This document shows, one piece after another, positions 34,586 to 46,809 of a stretch of DNA of 64,000 nt. The number at the start of each line of letters is the position of its first letter. The first letter of the stretch is position 1. The translations under genes and the position numbers were made by a program. This DNA comes from Aurifilum marmelostoma. Taxonomy: Eukaryota > Ascomycota > Sordariomycetes > Diaporthales > Cryphonectriaceae. The DNA lies in contig JAMXSV010000028.1 of assembly GCA_027559495.1 (NCBI GenBank), positions 682,001 through 746,000 of the forward strand. Reading direction: 5' to 3'. The notes below the pieces were generated by a model that worked only from the letters and a program-made list of their open reading frames with translations, ran no database searches and had not been told where the DNA came from.

Positions 34586-35172
34586 CTTCGACTCTCAGGT
34601 GATGAATCCCTTGGTTGAGGTGGTACTGAGAGGCGTGCATCACCAAGCGCCAGATCCACAGCCCTGATAGGGACTACGGTGGTAATTTGTGCTGTGTGGG
34701 CAGCGGTGAGAATTGTGAACTAGAGGAGGAGCGTATTGGGCCTCGAAGAAGGTTGGGGACAGTAGCTTGCGTACGTGAGTGGGATTTCGCGTGCCCCAGA
34801 GCCTGTCGCCTTGTGAGAGCGAAGCTGAAGGCGCTATTTCTGCAAATTTGCGAGAGGTTGTATACTCTGCACATGTCTCTAGACCAGAGGCAAGTTACCC
34901 TCCGGAGTGGCCGTGTTTCATCCATCCATCCTCGGACATAGTGCATGCATAGTAAAAATTGTGGTTATAGTGACAATGATATTACTATCGTGGGCTAGCA
35001 ATAGCTGCTTAACAACCCTTGCAGAAGCTGCTCAACTTCGGACAACCCCGTTTCTTTTGCCTTTTTTTTCCTTTTTCCTTTTTCTTTCTTCCCCCTCCAT
35101 CTCTCTCACGAAACCTCAGTTGAGATCCAGTCCTGCCGAGTGCATACTTGCGTGCTGTCGTGTGTGAGGCAT
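34586..35172. other. Spacer with a long pyrimidine tract
   Basis: Contains a C/T tract of about 55 bases at 35050-35104 on the plus strand, just beyond the 3' end of the F-box-like gene (so a purine tract on that gene's sense strand). No gene seen. Confidence 0.6.
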
Positions 35173-36212
35173 TCATTGATGTGCCGCGTAGTTTGACCCC
35201 TCCAGCCTCTGGCTCATGTCATGCCATGGCGGGATGACTTGCCAGGAGCAAGGATGCTCAATCAAGTCTCGACGGAGCATTCTTGCTCGAAATGACTCGA
35301 ACTTTGGCTCCGAGCTATATCCGAGCACCTCTCGTTCCAACCAAGGCCTGAGCTGTGCGAACACCGAGAGCTCAAGGGTGACCGACTTCAGTCCCTTCAG
35401 CGAGCACATTGCAGACACCACATCGATGCAAAAGTCATAGATGAATCGGAACATCGACAGCTCGCCAGTTCCATCCAAAAAAATCTCATTCTCGAACGGC
35501 CAGCTGCCTTCGCTGAAATTCACGGTGACGTTGAGACGGGTGAGATCCACGTGCGACGCGACGAATGCCAGAACCGCTCGCCAGTCAGCCTTGTAATCGA
35601 ATCTGGGCGGCGAACCACCACCCCAGCAAGGTCCCGCGACTTGGCTGAAGAGAACAGTAGGCGGGTAGCCGCTTGCAACAGCACCGCCATCCCACACCGC
35701 GCAATGCGCTTCAGTCATTGTGAACTCGAGGTACCGCAGGCGTGAAAGACCTGCGGGTGGGATCACGTCTCGAAGAAATGACAATGTCGATCCGAGGTTG
35801 TCATCGTAGAAATCAAGGCGAATGTGGGAATAGAAGACTTCAACTGCCTCGTGGTAAGTTTGATGATCGAGTAGGAAGAGTTGTGTAGGCATGAAGCGAC
35901 AACCGCATTGGGGGCCTCCGCGGTGGTATGGAATTTCATGATACCACGGAGTCGCGCTACCGAAGATGATTGTCAGCAGACTGCAGTTTGAAACAAAGAT
36001 AGAAGGGGGGCTTGACGAACTGACCATTCGAAATTCTTTACGATAATTCTCGTATATGGGTTACTACGCGTGATCCTGGTCCCATTGCGTATGCGCATGT
36101 ATTGTTGTCTGGCATCATATCCGCCAGTGGTTGGGGGACCGAGGTGTGTATGTTCGAGGATTTGTATGCGTATCTCCGATGGGAGCGTAGACCAGCTTGC
36201 CTTGTCTTCCAT
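35173..36212 (-). CDS. F-box-like / 2EXR-type protein of unknown role
   Basis: Two exons, 36212-36025 and 35956-35173 (68-base intron, GTCAGT..GGTAG), giving 323 residues. It opens with LPSEIRIQILEHTHLGPPTT, a short F-box-like helix seen in a very large fungal family of uncharacterised proteins. After the intron comes FMPTQLFLLDHQTYHEAVEV, a typical second element of that family (ExxxxF..). The rest is mixed helix and strand with LSRLRYLEFTMTEAHCAVW. Members usually lie in variable gene sets and none that I know has a proven function; substrate recognition for an SCF ligase is only a guess. Neither catalytic residues nor a signal peptide are visible. Confidence 0.75.
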
Positions 36213-37484
36213 ATTCCTGGCGTGTATGTCTTGAAGTGTACCGGGCTTTCTGGAGGCGGACTTGTTGGCAGGACCGCTGTGTGTACCATGATTCAGTAGT
36301 GTACGTGGTTCGTGCAGCTACCGTTGTCGTGCTTGAAGGAAATGGCGGCTCTGAGCTGGGCAGTCGTAGCTGCTTGCTTCAGCGCTGCCGGGTTAGATAA
36401 CTCTCGGCTCCCCAAGTGGAAGGATCAAGTGGCAGGACCAAGTGGCAGACCAAGTGGCAGGACCAAGTGGGAATGCTTGTAAAGGGTGTGATGGTGAGTT
36501 GTGCTCAAATGACCAACGGCTAGCTCGAAAGCAGCGGTCGGTTTATGTAGACTTGGGGTCTGCCGCATGCCAGAACCCATGGCTTTTCACTCACCTTGAA
36601 TGCTGAGCCAGCGTAGCATCTTTTGGGTAGTACAGGGATGGGTGGGTGAGGGCATTCACATCCTAGCGCCCCGCCCTTCCTGGAGAGCTTATGGTAGGGA
36701 ATCTTTTCTTTCAGTCCCCAAATTCTTTCAACCCTCCCTTGCAAGTTCAGAGTAAAGGTGATGCACTCATAGGTCATGCATGAAAGATAAAGTGACAGCC
36801 TTACTGAACGCTTAAATCTGGGCTCGCTACCGTTCGAGAGATGCGGTCCTCTGTACGAGCAAGATATACTCTGCAAGGATGACTGGGGCATTGTCGATGG
36901 ACTGGAAACAGCTTTGAGATGAGGCCTTGCAACCATCATTGTTGACAGATCTCGATCTTCTTCTACATTAACCCGACCACTCCGCAATGCAATCTGCAAA
37001 GTGTTTCGTTACTGGATTTCCTCCATCAAGCAGTATGTGGAGCCATGAACGTAGGCCACCCTAGCGAGTTGATTGTGCGAGCGGTATCGACTTTTCTTTG
37101 ATATTGCGAGTTTGTAAACTAATGGAAGTACTCCACATTCTGTTAGAGGGCAGACATATGGAGGCAGGAAGGGATGATGTTGGGTTGGGAGATATCGCCA
37201 ATGGGGACATTAAAAGGCAAGGGTAGGTTGCCGATTTGCCTGTACGTCTCAGCCAATCAGCTGCTCGTTGATTCCCGCTTAGTGAGCTTAGCGCGGGTGG
37301 GTCGCGATTTTGCCTCAACTCTCTGAATTGAATGACGCCCACACAACCGACAACATCTATCAACAAGCCCAGGCCATTGACACCAGAGACGAGGCCGACA
37401 CCGACTACTTCGGGAGGATTCAGACTCCTCGACCCCTCCTTCAGCTTCTCGACCTCTCCACTCAACAAACAGGACGAATTCACA
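36213..37484. other. Divergent spacer between the F-box-like gene and nuo-49
   Basis: Holds a short minisatellite at 36413-36470 and the promoter and 5' leader of the complex I gene. A frame upstream of the chosen nuo-49 start is open from an ATG at 37332. No separate gene seen. Confidence 0.6.
36413..36470. repeat. 13-base minisatellite, about 4.5 copies
   Basis: Tandem units of CAAGTGGCAGGAC: 36413-36425 (two mismatches), 36426-36438, 36439-36450 (one base short), 36451-36463, and a partial unit 36464-36470. Confidence 0.9.
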
Positions 37485-39115
37485 ATGGTCACCCTGCACA
37501 GGTTAGCAGGCCGCTCGGCCAAGCGGCTGTGTCTGAGGCCAACCTGCGCCCTCCCTATCCGACCGATCACGTCGCCGTCGACACCCTCGATAGCATCAAG
37601 AGCGACAGCCGCCGCTGCTGCTTTCTCGACAAGCAGCCTTCGCCGATATGCCCAATCACAACAGCCGGGAGGCACCGTTCTGATCCCCGTCGACGAGAAC
37701 TTCGAGCCGGCCGGAGATCCATACCGCATGCAGCAGCTGCAGGGCCAGGAGGGAACCACAGAGGCATCACGCGAGGGCTCTATAGAAGGCCGGAAGGTGC
37801 GGCACTATACGGTCAACTTTGGTCCTCAGCACCCTGCCGCCCACGGCGTGCTGCGTCTGATCCTGGAGCTGAACGGCGAGGAGATCGTGCGCGCCGATCC
37901 CCACGTCGGTCTTCTGCACCGAGGCACCGAGAAGCTGTGCGAGTACAAGACATATCTGCAGGCTTTGCCTTACTTCGACCGTCTCGATTACGTCTCCATG
38001 ATGACCAACGAGCAGTGCTTTGCGTTGGCTGTCGAGAAGCTTCTGAACGTCGAGATTCCCGAGCGCGCCAAGTGGATTCGGACCTTGTTCGGAGAGCTCA
38101 CCCGGGTGCTGAACCACCTTATGTCGGTCCTGTCTCACGCTATGGATGTTGGTGCTCTGACGCCTTTCCTGTGGGGTTTCGAAGAGCGAGAGAAGCTCAT
38201 GGTAAGATCCACGAGCGGCCAAATCCAGCAAGCAGAGGGATACAGGCTTTGTATCGGGGAGGTTTGGTGCTAATCAGACATTGCTTTGACAGGAATTCTA
38301 CGAACGTGTCTCCGGTGCCCGCCTGCACGCTGCGTACGTCCGTCCTGGCGGCGTTCACCAGGACATTCCAGTTGGCCTCCTCGACGATATCTACCAGTGG
38401 GCGACCCAGTTCGGTGACAGAATTGACGAGACCGAAGAAATGCTCACGGATAACCGTATCTGGATCGATCGCCTCCGCGGTGTCGGTGTTGTCTCCGCTG
38501 CCGATGCTCTCAACCTCTCCTTCACTGGTGTCATGCTCCGTGGCTCCGGTGTGCCATGGGATGTCCGCAAGTCTTCTCCCTACGATGCATATGGCCAGGT
38601 TGAGTTTGACGTGCCCGTTGGTGTCAACGGCGACTGCTACGACCGATACCTCTGCCGCATGGAAGAGTTCCGTCAGTCTCTGCGCATCATTCATCAGTGC
38701 CTGAACAAGATGCCCGCCGGCCCCGTCCGTGTCGAGGACTACAAGGTCTCGCCGCCTCCCCGAGCTGCTATGAAGGAGAACATGGAGGCCTTAATCCATC
38801 ACTTCCTGCTCTACACCAAGGGGTATGCTGTGCCTCCCGGTGATACGTACTCGGCGATCGAGGCACCAAAGGGTGAGATGGGTGTGTACGTGGTCAGTGA
38901 TGGCAGCGAGCGGCCATATCGTGTGCACATTCGTGCGCCTGGTTTTGCTCACTTGGGTGGTTTCGATGCTGTGTGCAAGGGTCACTTGCTGGCTGACGCA
39001 GTGGCCGTAATTGGTACCATGGATCTGGTGTTTGGTAAGTCTTCCCCTCAACTACACGAGTCCTCTTTGGTGACCGTATTTGCTAACTTCCCCTTCAGGT
39101 GAGGTTGACAGGTAG
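37485..39115 (+). CDS. nuo-49: Complex I 49 kDa subunit (NDUFS2 / nuo-49), mitochondrial
   Basis: Three exons, 37485-38201, 38293-39034 and 39099-39115 (the last only 17 bases), giving 491 residues. A mitochondrial presequence is visible (MVTLHRLAGRSAKRLCLRPT.., rich in Arg, Ser and Ala with no acids), then NFGPQHPAAHGVLRLILELN, DPHVGLLHRGTEKLCEYKTY and the C-terminal GGFDAVCKGHLLADAVAVIG and F-G-E-V-D-R. The subunit lines the ubiquinone-binding site of NADH:ubiquinone oxidoreductase together with the PSST subunit. An in-frame ATG at 37332 would add 51 Thr/Pro-rich residues, but 37485 starts a classical presequence and is preferred. Confidence 0.95.
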
Positions 39116-39945
39116 ATGGCGACAGCGGAGCATGGGCAAGCTATCAAAAAGAAATCGTCTGAAAAAGAGAAAACATTGCAAGTTGATTGATAGACTGCCT
39201 AAGTATCCCCCGCTCTTTTGCTTTTCTTGTTGAGCCAAGGGAGCTGGTGTCACGTAAATAAAGTTCATTTCACAGTTCCTGATGCCCAAGTCCCGAATGC
39301 TCAGCCCCCCGTTCCTGCTGCTCCGTCACCCCTCCACAAAATGAGAGGAACGTTCCTGTCAGAACCCATTACGGCCTTTGGAGCAGACTGCTGAGAGGGA
39401 GATGTGACCATGACAAGACCAGGCCCTCGTCTAGTCGAAGCCTCGTGTCTTTGATTGGTGCCAGAGCATTTGACCATGCAATGTGGACAAATCTCAGGTA
39501 GGGGACGCCACTGCCTAACTCGCGCGCAAAGTGGTGTCGAGACTTTTGGCTGGAACGAAGAACAGCAGACCGAATAGGAACCGGTTCATTGTGAAGGCGA
39601 CCAAGGTCTTGAGTGACATGAGTGGCCGTCCATTGTATTTTTTCTCTTCTTCTTTTTTTTTTTCTTTTTTCATTCTTGTATTGTCTTGTCGTTTGCAGGG
39701 GAGTATGGAGAATGCGAACGGGGTCATTAGCCCACTCGAGGGCAAGATGTCCCTATCTTTTTGAACACACTGGATCTCGTGTCAATATAATGTGTCTTGT
39801 GTGTTCAGCTTGTGTGACTCGCAAGGCAGAGAGCTGCAGCATGCTTCGAATTTGGCACTCACCTAATCTCAAATCCCCATGACCATATCTCTAACAACAC
39901 TAGATGGAAGTCGTAACGAATGCACAGCGCTCAGATAGCATGCAT
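39116..39945. other. Convergent spacer
   Basis: 3' flanks of nuo-49 (+) and the Cys/His-rich gene (-). It has a T/C-rich tract at about 39639-39676. No gene seen. Confidence 0.6.
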
Positions 39946-41384
39946 TCAGACTCTATCATCAGAAACCACAGGCTCCCAACGCTGACACTCATCAGCGTCA
40001 CTGCAGGCGCCGCCGTTCTCCCACCCGGGCCGCTCGCCAGCAGGGTGTCGTCCGCGCTCCTCGGCCTCCACCTCGGCAATGCATCCGATGGAGGCGCTTC
40101 GACGCAGGATGCGCTCCAGCCTCGTGGTACGGGTGTCTTTGGCCTCAGCCAGCAACATGGCGACAACACCTGCGCTTGTGTAGACCCTGGACGCGGGCAC
40201 TCGGGGGCGGCGGAGCACACAGTCTTTGAATGGCTTAACGTGGCACAGGGCTGGGGGGCCCTCGGGCCCGGCGCCGATGGGCAGGCCCACGAGGGGGAGC
40301 GGGGCATTGTCGGGCTTGGGGTACTCGACGGGCTGGATGTCGATGGTGTTGTTGAACTTGGCGCCCTCGGTGCAGGCGTAGTTGTAGAGGGGGTTGGTGG
40401 AGCGAGCTGGGTCGACTTCGTAAATTGCGCCTGGGGAGCGCGCAGGCTGGCCATCTCGGACTCGGTCGCCCTGAGGATGAGTAAGTGATTGGCTCTACTT
40501 TGATGGGGTTTGGGAATGCGGGTCAACATCGTATTGGTGTTGACTTGACAACATACCTGTGGAGGAAGGCCTGAAGGCTGGTATAGCTGCATTTCTGCAT
40601 TGCTTGAGGAGCCAGCGTCCTCTGCACCGTCGTGTCCCAGAGGTACTTGAGGCTCAGAAGAAGTACCACCCTGACGACCCAGGTCGGTATAGTCGTACCA
40701 CTCATTGGAGCCGTTACGGCCAGGCACAACTGGGTTGTCCTTCACGGTCAAGCCATCCAAACCGTAAGCATCAGGGCTCTGGTAGAAGGAGAAGTCGGCT
40801 GGGCACTGGCAGGTGCCTGCATTATGCAGCTGGCGGTGCTCGTCAACCCACTCGACGGCGTAGAAAGAAGAGATTTTGACAGGTACGTCATCAGCATCTT
40901 GCTTCTTCGAAGGGCCAGCTGGCTTGGGCTGCTCCTCGCTGTCAGTGGTGGCTGCCGCAGTGGTGTTGCTGGGACCAGCTTGGTCCTTGTTGGCATTCTT
41001 TCTGCCCCGTCTGCCCCTGCCCTTGCCCCTCTTACCCTTGTTCTTTCGCTTGACGACCTTGGTGTCCTCGGAGTCGGACGCGCTCGGGCTCGCGTAAGGT
41101 TGACCACGGCCCACGATGCGAGGCCGGACCAGGTCGGGAAAGACAACGGCGCAGCCGCACACGCCGCGCTCGTGCATCCAGTGGTGCTCCCACTCTAGGA
41201 TCATCACGGCCCGACCGTGCAGGATCCGCTGGCAGGAGGGGCACATCTCCTGGGCGAGGATCGGACGACGTCCATGGTGAGTGCAGATGGGATTGGTGTG
41301 GAAGCGCGTGGTCAAGGGGCAGGGACGAAGGACATCCACGGAGGTGTGGCCGCAGGTGTAGCCTATGAACTCGGTGAAACACAT
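39946..41384 (-). CDS. Cys/His-rich N-terminal protein, unknown function
   Basis: Two exons, 41384-40557 and 40470-39946 (86-base intron, GTATGT..CTCAG), giving 450 residues. The N-terminal 80 residues are rich in Cys and His: CFTEFIGYTCGHTSVDVL, CTHHGRRPILAQEMCPSC, WEHHWMHERGVCGC. The arrangement suggests a RING-like or other zinc-binding fold, widespread in fungal proteins without known role. A basic Gly/Lys/Arg-rich stretch (KNKGKRGKGRGRRGRK) follows and may be a nuclear or nucleolar signal, then a Ser/Glu-rich linker. The C-terminal exon is Pro-rich with a helical end (ASRVYTSAGVVAMLLAEAKD). The frame of exon 2 was chosen because it is open and has natural composition up to TGA at 39946. 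Confidence 0.7.
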
Positions 41385-42933
41385 AGTGCTGCACTTTGGG
41401 TGAGGCAGGGAAAAGAAAGGAAAGGTAGAGAGAGGAAGAGGGCAAACGCGTTTGCTGCTGGTGGTTGGGCTGCTGAGCGCGTCTGTACTCGAAATCGATG
41501 AAGAGGGATGATGGTTGAAGTTGTAGAAAGGCAACAGTTCAAGACCAAGATGCTTGTGTGGCACGATCGCTTGTTGGAAAGGAAATAATGGCAGGCAGGC
41601 AGCCTTTTCTGATGGAGGCTTGTGTGTGAAAGGATCACCTGATAAAAAGAAAACTAGATCAGGGCTTGCGGAGGTTTTGGGAAAGCACACTGCTCACCCA
41701 AAGAAGGGAAGGTGCCTATATGGGTATTGTCGTTGGGGGAGTTTTCGGTCAAAATATTGAAGCTTGACACGAGGGGGTAGTACTTGTAGAGGTCCGAAAA
41801 CATGTAAAGTTTCGTCGTGAGACCTTAAAGCTTCAGCAGAGCTTCGAAGATATATCGATCTGAATGTGATGTGTAATGCCTCAGCCGTGCAGATTTGACA
41901 GGACCCTGCGAGGTTCATGAGTAAGGAGATACAGGCCCTATCTGGAAATTATGATGCTTCAAGATACAGCAAAACTTGTAGGAGAAGAAGAGACTGTAGG
42001 TGCAACTTGCAGTAAGGAATGATGGGCCTGGTCCTTCTCGAGATTCAGCGAATTGGCCAGTATTATCGAGCGCTGCGGGCAAACAATGTGATGGATCAAG
42101 CAATTACAAACAGTATTTATCTTGATTCCAAACTTGGTATTTCTGTAAATTGAAATGACGTTGAGATTGCGAGAAGGCAAGAGGAAATAAGAATAAGACC
42201 ACGATTTCCAAGCTTGAAATCATATCAATTAGTCCCTATTTGCATCATTTCATATGAGACTTCAAGATACAGCTGTCTTGAACAAGGTAGCATAGGTATG
42301 AGAGGAAGCAGAACAGACACTCGGCAGGCTGTCCTAGCCTGAAGAGCAGCTTGTTATCTGATATAGCAAGGAGTGCTTTGGATCTGGGTAAACCTGGAAC
42401 CAAGGATGTTCAGACAGAGTGGATCTCTATGATCTCTATTTGGTAAAGCTGTGCATACAGAACTACATATCATGTCTCAACACTTGAGCGTTGTCTGGAG
42501 CCGAAAAATTAGGCAGAGCATATTCCCTGGAACGAGTCTTAGTGCAAATTTTTCAGTCCAGGCAAATATGTTGTCCCAGAGCAACTTGCTTGAATTTTAC
42601 TACAACGAGGCTGACGAGTGAGATCCGTGCGCGAGGCTAGTGTGGCACAAGGCTCAATTGATCACGGTCATATTGCCTTTCGCTGGATGACAGAGCAATG
42701 AAGTCAAACCACTCCATAGGTCATCACTTCATGATAATGTCCATGTTTCATTGTAGTGAATTGATATCAAACAAAGGCTCAGCTGAGTAGAAAATATATA
42801 CTGATAAAGTAAAAATGGTTGGGGGAACAGGGCGCTAAAAAAAAAAAAAAAAAAAAAAGGAAAATCAAAAAAAATCAAAGCTAATGAATATCCAAGTCGA
42901 CTCGATTACGGTGACATCTTGTCTGGTAGAACC
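41385..42933. other. Intergenic, A/T-richer spacer
   Basis: 1.5 kb with no supportable gene. It includes a run of 22 A at 42837-42858, close to the 3' end of the pectate lyase gene. The right part of the block next to 41385 should hold the promoter of the Cys/His-rich gene. Confidence 0.6.
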
Positions 42934-44387
42934 TCAACCAATGATGCCAGTCCCAGCAGAAGCCGTGACCAAGTCGCAGACGCAGGATGCGGGATCGAGA
43001 CTGGAAGTCCGTCAAATTAGCATTCTTACACAAATGATCAGTGGAACAGGTGCTTTCTCGAGCAACTCACGTGTAACTGTAGGGCGGTGTCAGACTGCCG
43101 ACCTGAGAGATCTCCTCGGTGCTGTTGACGAAGATATTGTTGAGGTCAACGGCGTAGCCGTCCTCGTCGCTGTCTATGTCGGTCACGATGGCGAGCTTAG
43201 TGTTGAGGAAGTAGTTCTCCTCAACCAGCACCTGGGCACCCATGCGGGAGTGGATGCCGGAAGTGGGGTTGTTCTCATAGCAAGAGCTGTAGATATGGCC
43301 GGTACCGAAGCGGATAGAGGGCAGTCTCGAGTTCACATCAGACCAGTAATTGTGGTGATATGTAACGCGGAGGTGTCCGGTGTCCTCGTCTCCGTTGCTG
43401 TCGGAATGCCCGACCAGGGATCCCTTCCAGTGATCATGGAATTTGTTCCAAGAGATTGTCACGAAGTCACTTGCCTAGAAGACAGAGGGATGTCAGCAAG
43501 AAGAGCTTCTTAAAGCTGTGTGGAGGTCATGGCCTACATGTGTGACATCAAGCAAGCCATCATAGTAATCCTTGTCACCAGTCAAACCCTCGGTCGAGAA
43601 ATCGCAGTGGTCGACCCAGACGTAGGTCGAATATTGTAGCTCGACGAGGTCCTTTCCCTCTGGAGGGTCATGCATGTACAGATTGCGCAAGATGACATTG
43701 TTCTGCTCCTTGATACGGAAACCTCCATTGGTCAGGCCTAAAGAAGCATATAATTGTATCAGTTCTTGTGTGTTCTCATAATTATGAAATCAGCCACGAG
43801 GATTGGGTTCATGGCAAGTACTGACCAGACTGGGATCCGACACCAAGCATAGTTGTGTCGCTGACCAAGTCGATAATGTCGCACCCGTCCAGGAGTCCAG
43901 ATAGATTGATGACGCCTCCGGCAGCCGCAGCATCCTCGAGCTCAGCACAGGTCGTGACTGTAGTACCGGCTCCGCTACCGCCTCCCGTCGTGCCAGCCGC
44001 ATAGCCAGCCAACTCGTCAACAGCCGCCGCGCCACACGTGTTCGTGGCCGTGGCCGCCGGGCCGGTTGTTGTGGTGACGTTGAAGGTACTCGTTGCCGTG
44101 GTTTGGGCCGCCGAAGAAGAAGATGAGGTCGCAACCACGCCGGTGCCAGTGAAGTAGCAGCTGCATTCTTTGGAGATCGCGCTGGGCTTGTTGCCACAGT
44201 TACTCGCCCAAGCTGGCAGCCCGGCAGTTGCAGTGACAGTTGATCCGGTGAAGGTCGCACAGAAAGCAGATGCAGTCGCACTGTTGGCAGCCATGTAAGA
44301 CGCACAAGGATCGGAAGCCGGGTCCGTGCAGGCCAGTACGGCCGGGAGCCCTGCGAGGAGGAACTGGAGAAGGAGGAGGTCGCGCAT
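42934..44387 (-). CDS. Secreted pectate lyase, PL1 family
   Basis: Four exons: 44387-43826, 43737-43538, 43474-43071 and 43000-42934; 410 residues. A signal peptide (MRDLLLLQFLLAGLPAVLA) is followed by a Cys-containing module of about 65 residues (six Cys) and a Ser/Thr-rich linker, then the parallel beta-helix: VWVDHCDFSTEGLTGDKDYY, YDGLLDVTH-ASDFVTISWNK, and NSRLPSIRFGTGHIYSSCYE with the catalytic Arg. The C-terminal LDPASCVCDLVTASAGTG comes from the last exon. PL1 lyases cut polygalacturonate of plant cell walls by beta-elimination with bound calcium, which suggests a plant-associated or saprotrophic life. The N-terminal module is not part of the minimal PL1 enzyme. An exo-acting or pectin lyase specificity cannot be excluded. 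Confidence 0.9.
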
Positions 44388-45636
44388 GTTGTCAGTGAGA
44401 GAACAGCCAGAGAATCAGCCTTGTTCTTTAGCTCGTGATGTTGTTGAATTGAAGTGATGGATTGAAGCAAATCCCGTATGTTATTATTCCAGGACATGTC
44501 GATCCTTTTATACCTAGGTTTCCCGTATGGCAGCGGATCCTTTGTGCACTTGTAATTGCAATGACCAATCTGCTCCAGCCCAAGGAGACAAGGCATGTCG
44601 TTGAGATTTCTTTTTTTCCCACGAATGGCGTTTTGCCATAGTTCTGAGAATACTTTTACAAATTGGCGAAAAATGCGCTCAGAAAGTGGTGAACCTGACA
44701 CAATCGGTACAAGTAAACACCACTTGAGCACCCTCCAATCTCGCGTGTCGTCGTAATACACCACCCAATGAATCTGGGCAGAATATATGGAGGGCGCGCG
44801 GCCAAGAGTCTAGAAACATGTTTCATAGAGAGGAGGGGGTGGTGGGGGGGGGGGGTGTGGAACTGTGGACAAGTGCTTGAGCGCCAAGAAACATCTCTAG
44901 ATGCGTCTGATATAGTCCACAAGTGTCTCCTGCCTTGGTATACAGTATTTACTTGCGCAGGATATACCTAGCCTCATAGCCAAGCCATAGCCGAGCGGGA
45001 AAAATATTGAAAGAAGGCACCGCCGCGTCAGGATTCGAGATGTTATGACCGTCGACTCACCGGCCCCATCGGGCTATGCGGAGGTTGCAATGATGGGCTG
45101 TCATATGTGAAGGGGGAAAAAGGGGAGTCAAAAGACACGAGATTCATCTTGGCAGTGTAACAGAATGAAGGTGCCAAGATTATATACCAGCTAGCCCCGA
45201 TCATAGCCTTCCGTGCCCGTGATCCCCTTGGTGGAGTGCTAACAAAGACTGTATCACCACCAATGGAAAATCAGTCCTTACTCGTGCTACTATAGATTGA
45301 TATTTCTCGGAGCGAAACAATGTCTAGGCTCGGCCAGGACAATGTAGCCGCCCACGTGCCACCACAACGTAACATTATTTCTGAAGGGTATATTATGACA
45401 ACTGCACCGCAGACTAGCTATTCTCGTCCCGGCATCTTGGAAGCCGCCCCATTTGCTAATTCATTCACGTAAGGGAATCCGTAGAGCTGAATTGGTGGAG
45501 TTCACGACAGTATTTGCTCTTCCCAAACAGTTCAGCAGACAAGTAATTAATTAATAGTCCTCATTAAGTGATTAATATGTGCAATGCAAAAGTTGAGGAG
45601 CAAAACGGCGCTTCATTCAGATTCTTTCCCGTGAAG
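44388..45636. other. Intergenic; left boundary of the metabolic cluster
   Basis: Promoter of the pectate lyase on the left, 3' flank of the M20 gene on the right. A G run lies at about 44845-44855. At 45020-45095 the minus strand has a stretch resembling parts of a tRNA, but the stems do not pair. No gene seen. Confidence 0.5.
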
Positions 45637-46809
45637 TTATTGCAAAGCCTGCGAAATGAGCCTCTGGTACCCCTGAATACTTTCCAGTATCTCGCTTACT
45701 CGGATGCACTCATCTTTACCGTGAGCTACCAAAATCGATCCTGGACCATAGAGGACTTTCTTGTGATTTCCCTTCAGCCTCGGGACATCTGTGCCGTATG
45801 CCACAGGAGCCGCCTCGAAGCCTGCGATATCCCAATCAAGAAGAATCTCAGGGTACGAAAAGAGAATCCCAAGCTGAACATCCGGGTGCTTCGCAGCCAC
45901 GTCCGAAATTCGTTTCTTGATACCATCCACATCGGCAGCCACCCGCACCCCACACAGTGCCTTGGCAGACGCAGCCACAATGTTGTAGCCCTCACCTCCT
46001 TCGATCTTGCCGATGTTGAAAGTCGTTGGGCCGAGCAGATCTGATGACGGCCATTCAACTTCTGAGAAGTCGTTCAGTGCATGCATGAGCGCCGTTGTTG
46101 CGCTCCTGCCAAGGTGAGGATAGCCGGAATGACTATTCACTCGTAGACAAAGTCAGCCAGGAACAGGACACGATCGAGAGAGAGGGAGGGATCGCATTCT
46201 CCTAATCAGTCACTGGTTAACGATCTGGTCGAGAAGAAAATGAACTCACCAGGCCTTCCCTTGAGCGCTAAGCTCAAATACAACATGACCCTTGTGTCCC
46301 TGCGCAAGTTTACCCTCTGTAGGTTCACCAAAGATTCCAGTCTCCCATGTCAATCCCATGTCGTTGGCTGCAATCATGCCGGGACCTCCTTTCTCCTCGC
46401 CCACAACAAAGAGGAAACTGATGTCTCCGCCGTCCTCATCGATCTTACCACCCTCGGCCCGCATCTCCTCGACAGCAAAGATTTGTGCAACCAAAGGACC
46501 GAGATCATCACAGGCGCCTCTGCCGCGAATACAATCTCCTTCCATGCTGAAGGGCATGTGTGGCGGAACGGTATCCATATGCGAGGTGATGAGGACCCGT
46601 GCCTTTCTCTGTTGTCCCAGGTATGCGTAGACATTGTATCGGGACGATTCTGGTGCGATGGCAAAGCGCTCGACAGTGTATCCTAATCGTTGTAGATACT
46701 TTTCCAAAAAGAGACCGATCTCGAGTTCTTTCTCGCTGGTGCTGTCGATGTTTATGAGAGACCTCAACAGCTTGACAGCTGGATGCATCGTCTTACTTGT
46801 TTCATCCAT
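45637..46809 (-). CDS. M20 metallopeptidase / ArgE-like N-acyl amino acid deacylase
   Basis: Two exons, 46809-46250 and 46132-45637 (117-base intron, GTGAGT..AATAG), giving 351 residues. Metal ligands of the M20 fold are visible: HMDTVPPHMPF (His and Asp), GRGACDDLGPLVAQ (bridging Asp), FVVGEEKGGPGM (catalytic Glu and metal Glu). The exon junction restores GKACHSGYPHLGRSAT, the start of the dimerisation (lid) domain with its conserved His. These enzymes use two zinc ions to split N-acyl amino acids or dipeptides; the acetylornithine deacetylase/succinyl-desuccinylase branch is closest in motif wording. No signal peptide, so probably cytosolic. It starts 490 bases from the dehydrogenase gene, facing away. 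Exact substrate unknown. Confidence 0.85.

Noticed and set aside
37310..38704. 464-codon frame overlapping nuo-49 in another frame
   Set aside because: The 49 kDa subunit is unmistakable in the other frame; this one has Arg/Pro-rich shadow composition.
45020..45095. tRNA-like stretch on the minus strand (CATAAC anticodon-loop-like, CGAATCC T-loop-like)
   Set aside because: Acceptor and anticodon stems do not pair and the A box does not fit; at best a relic, and no tRNA call is justified.
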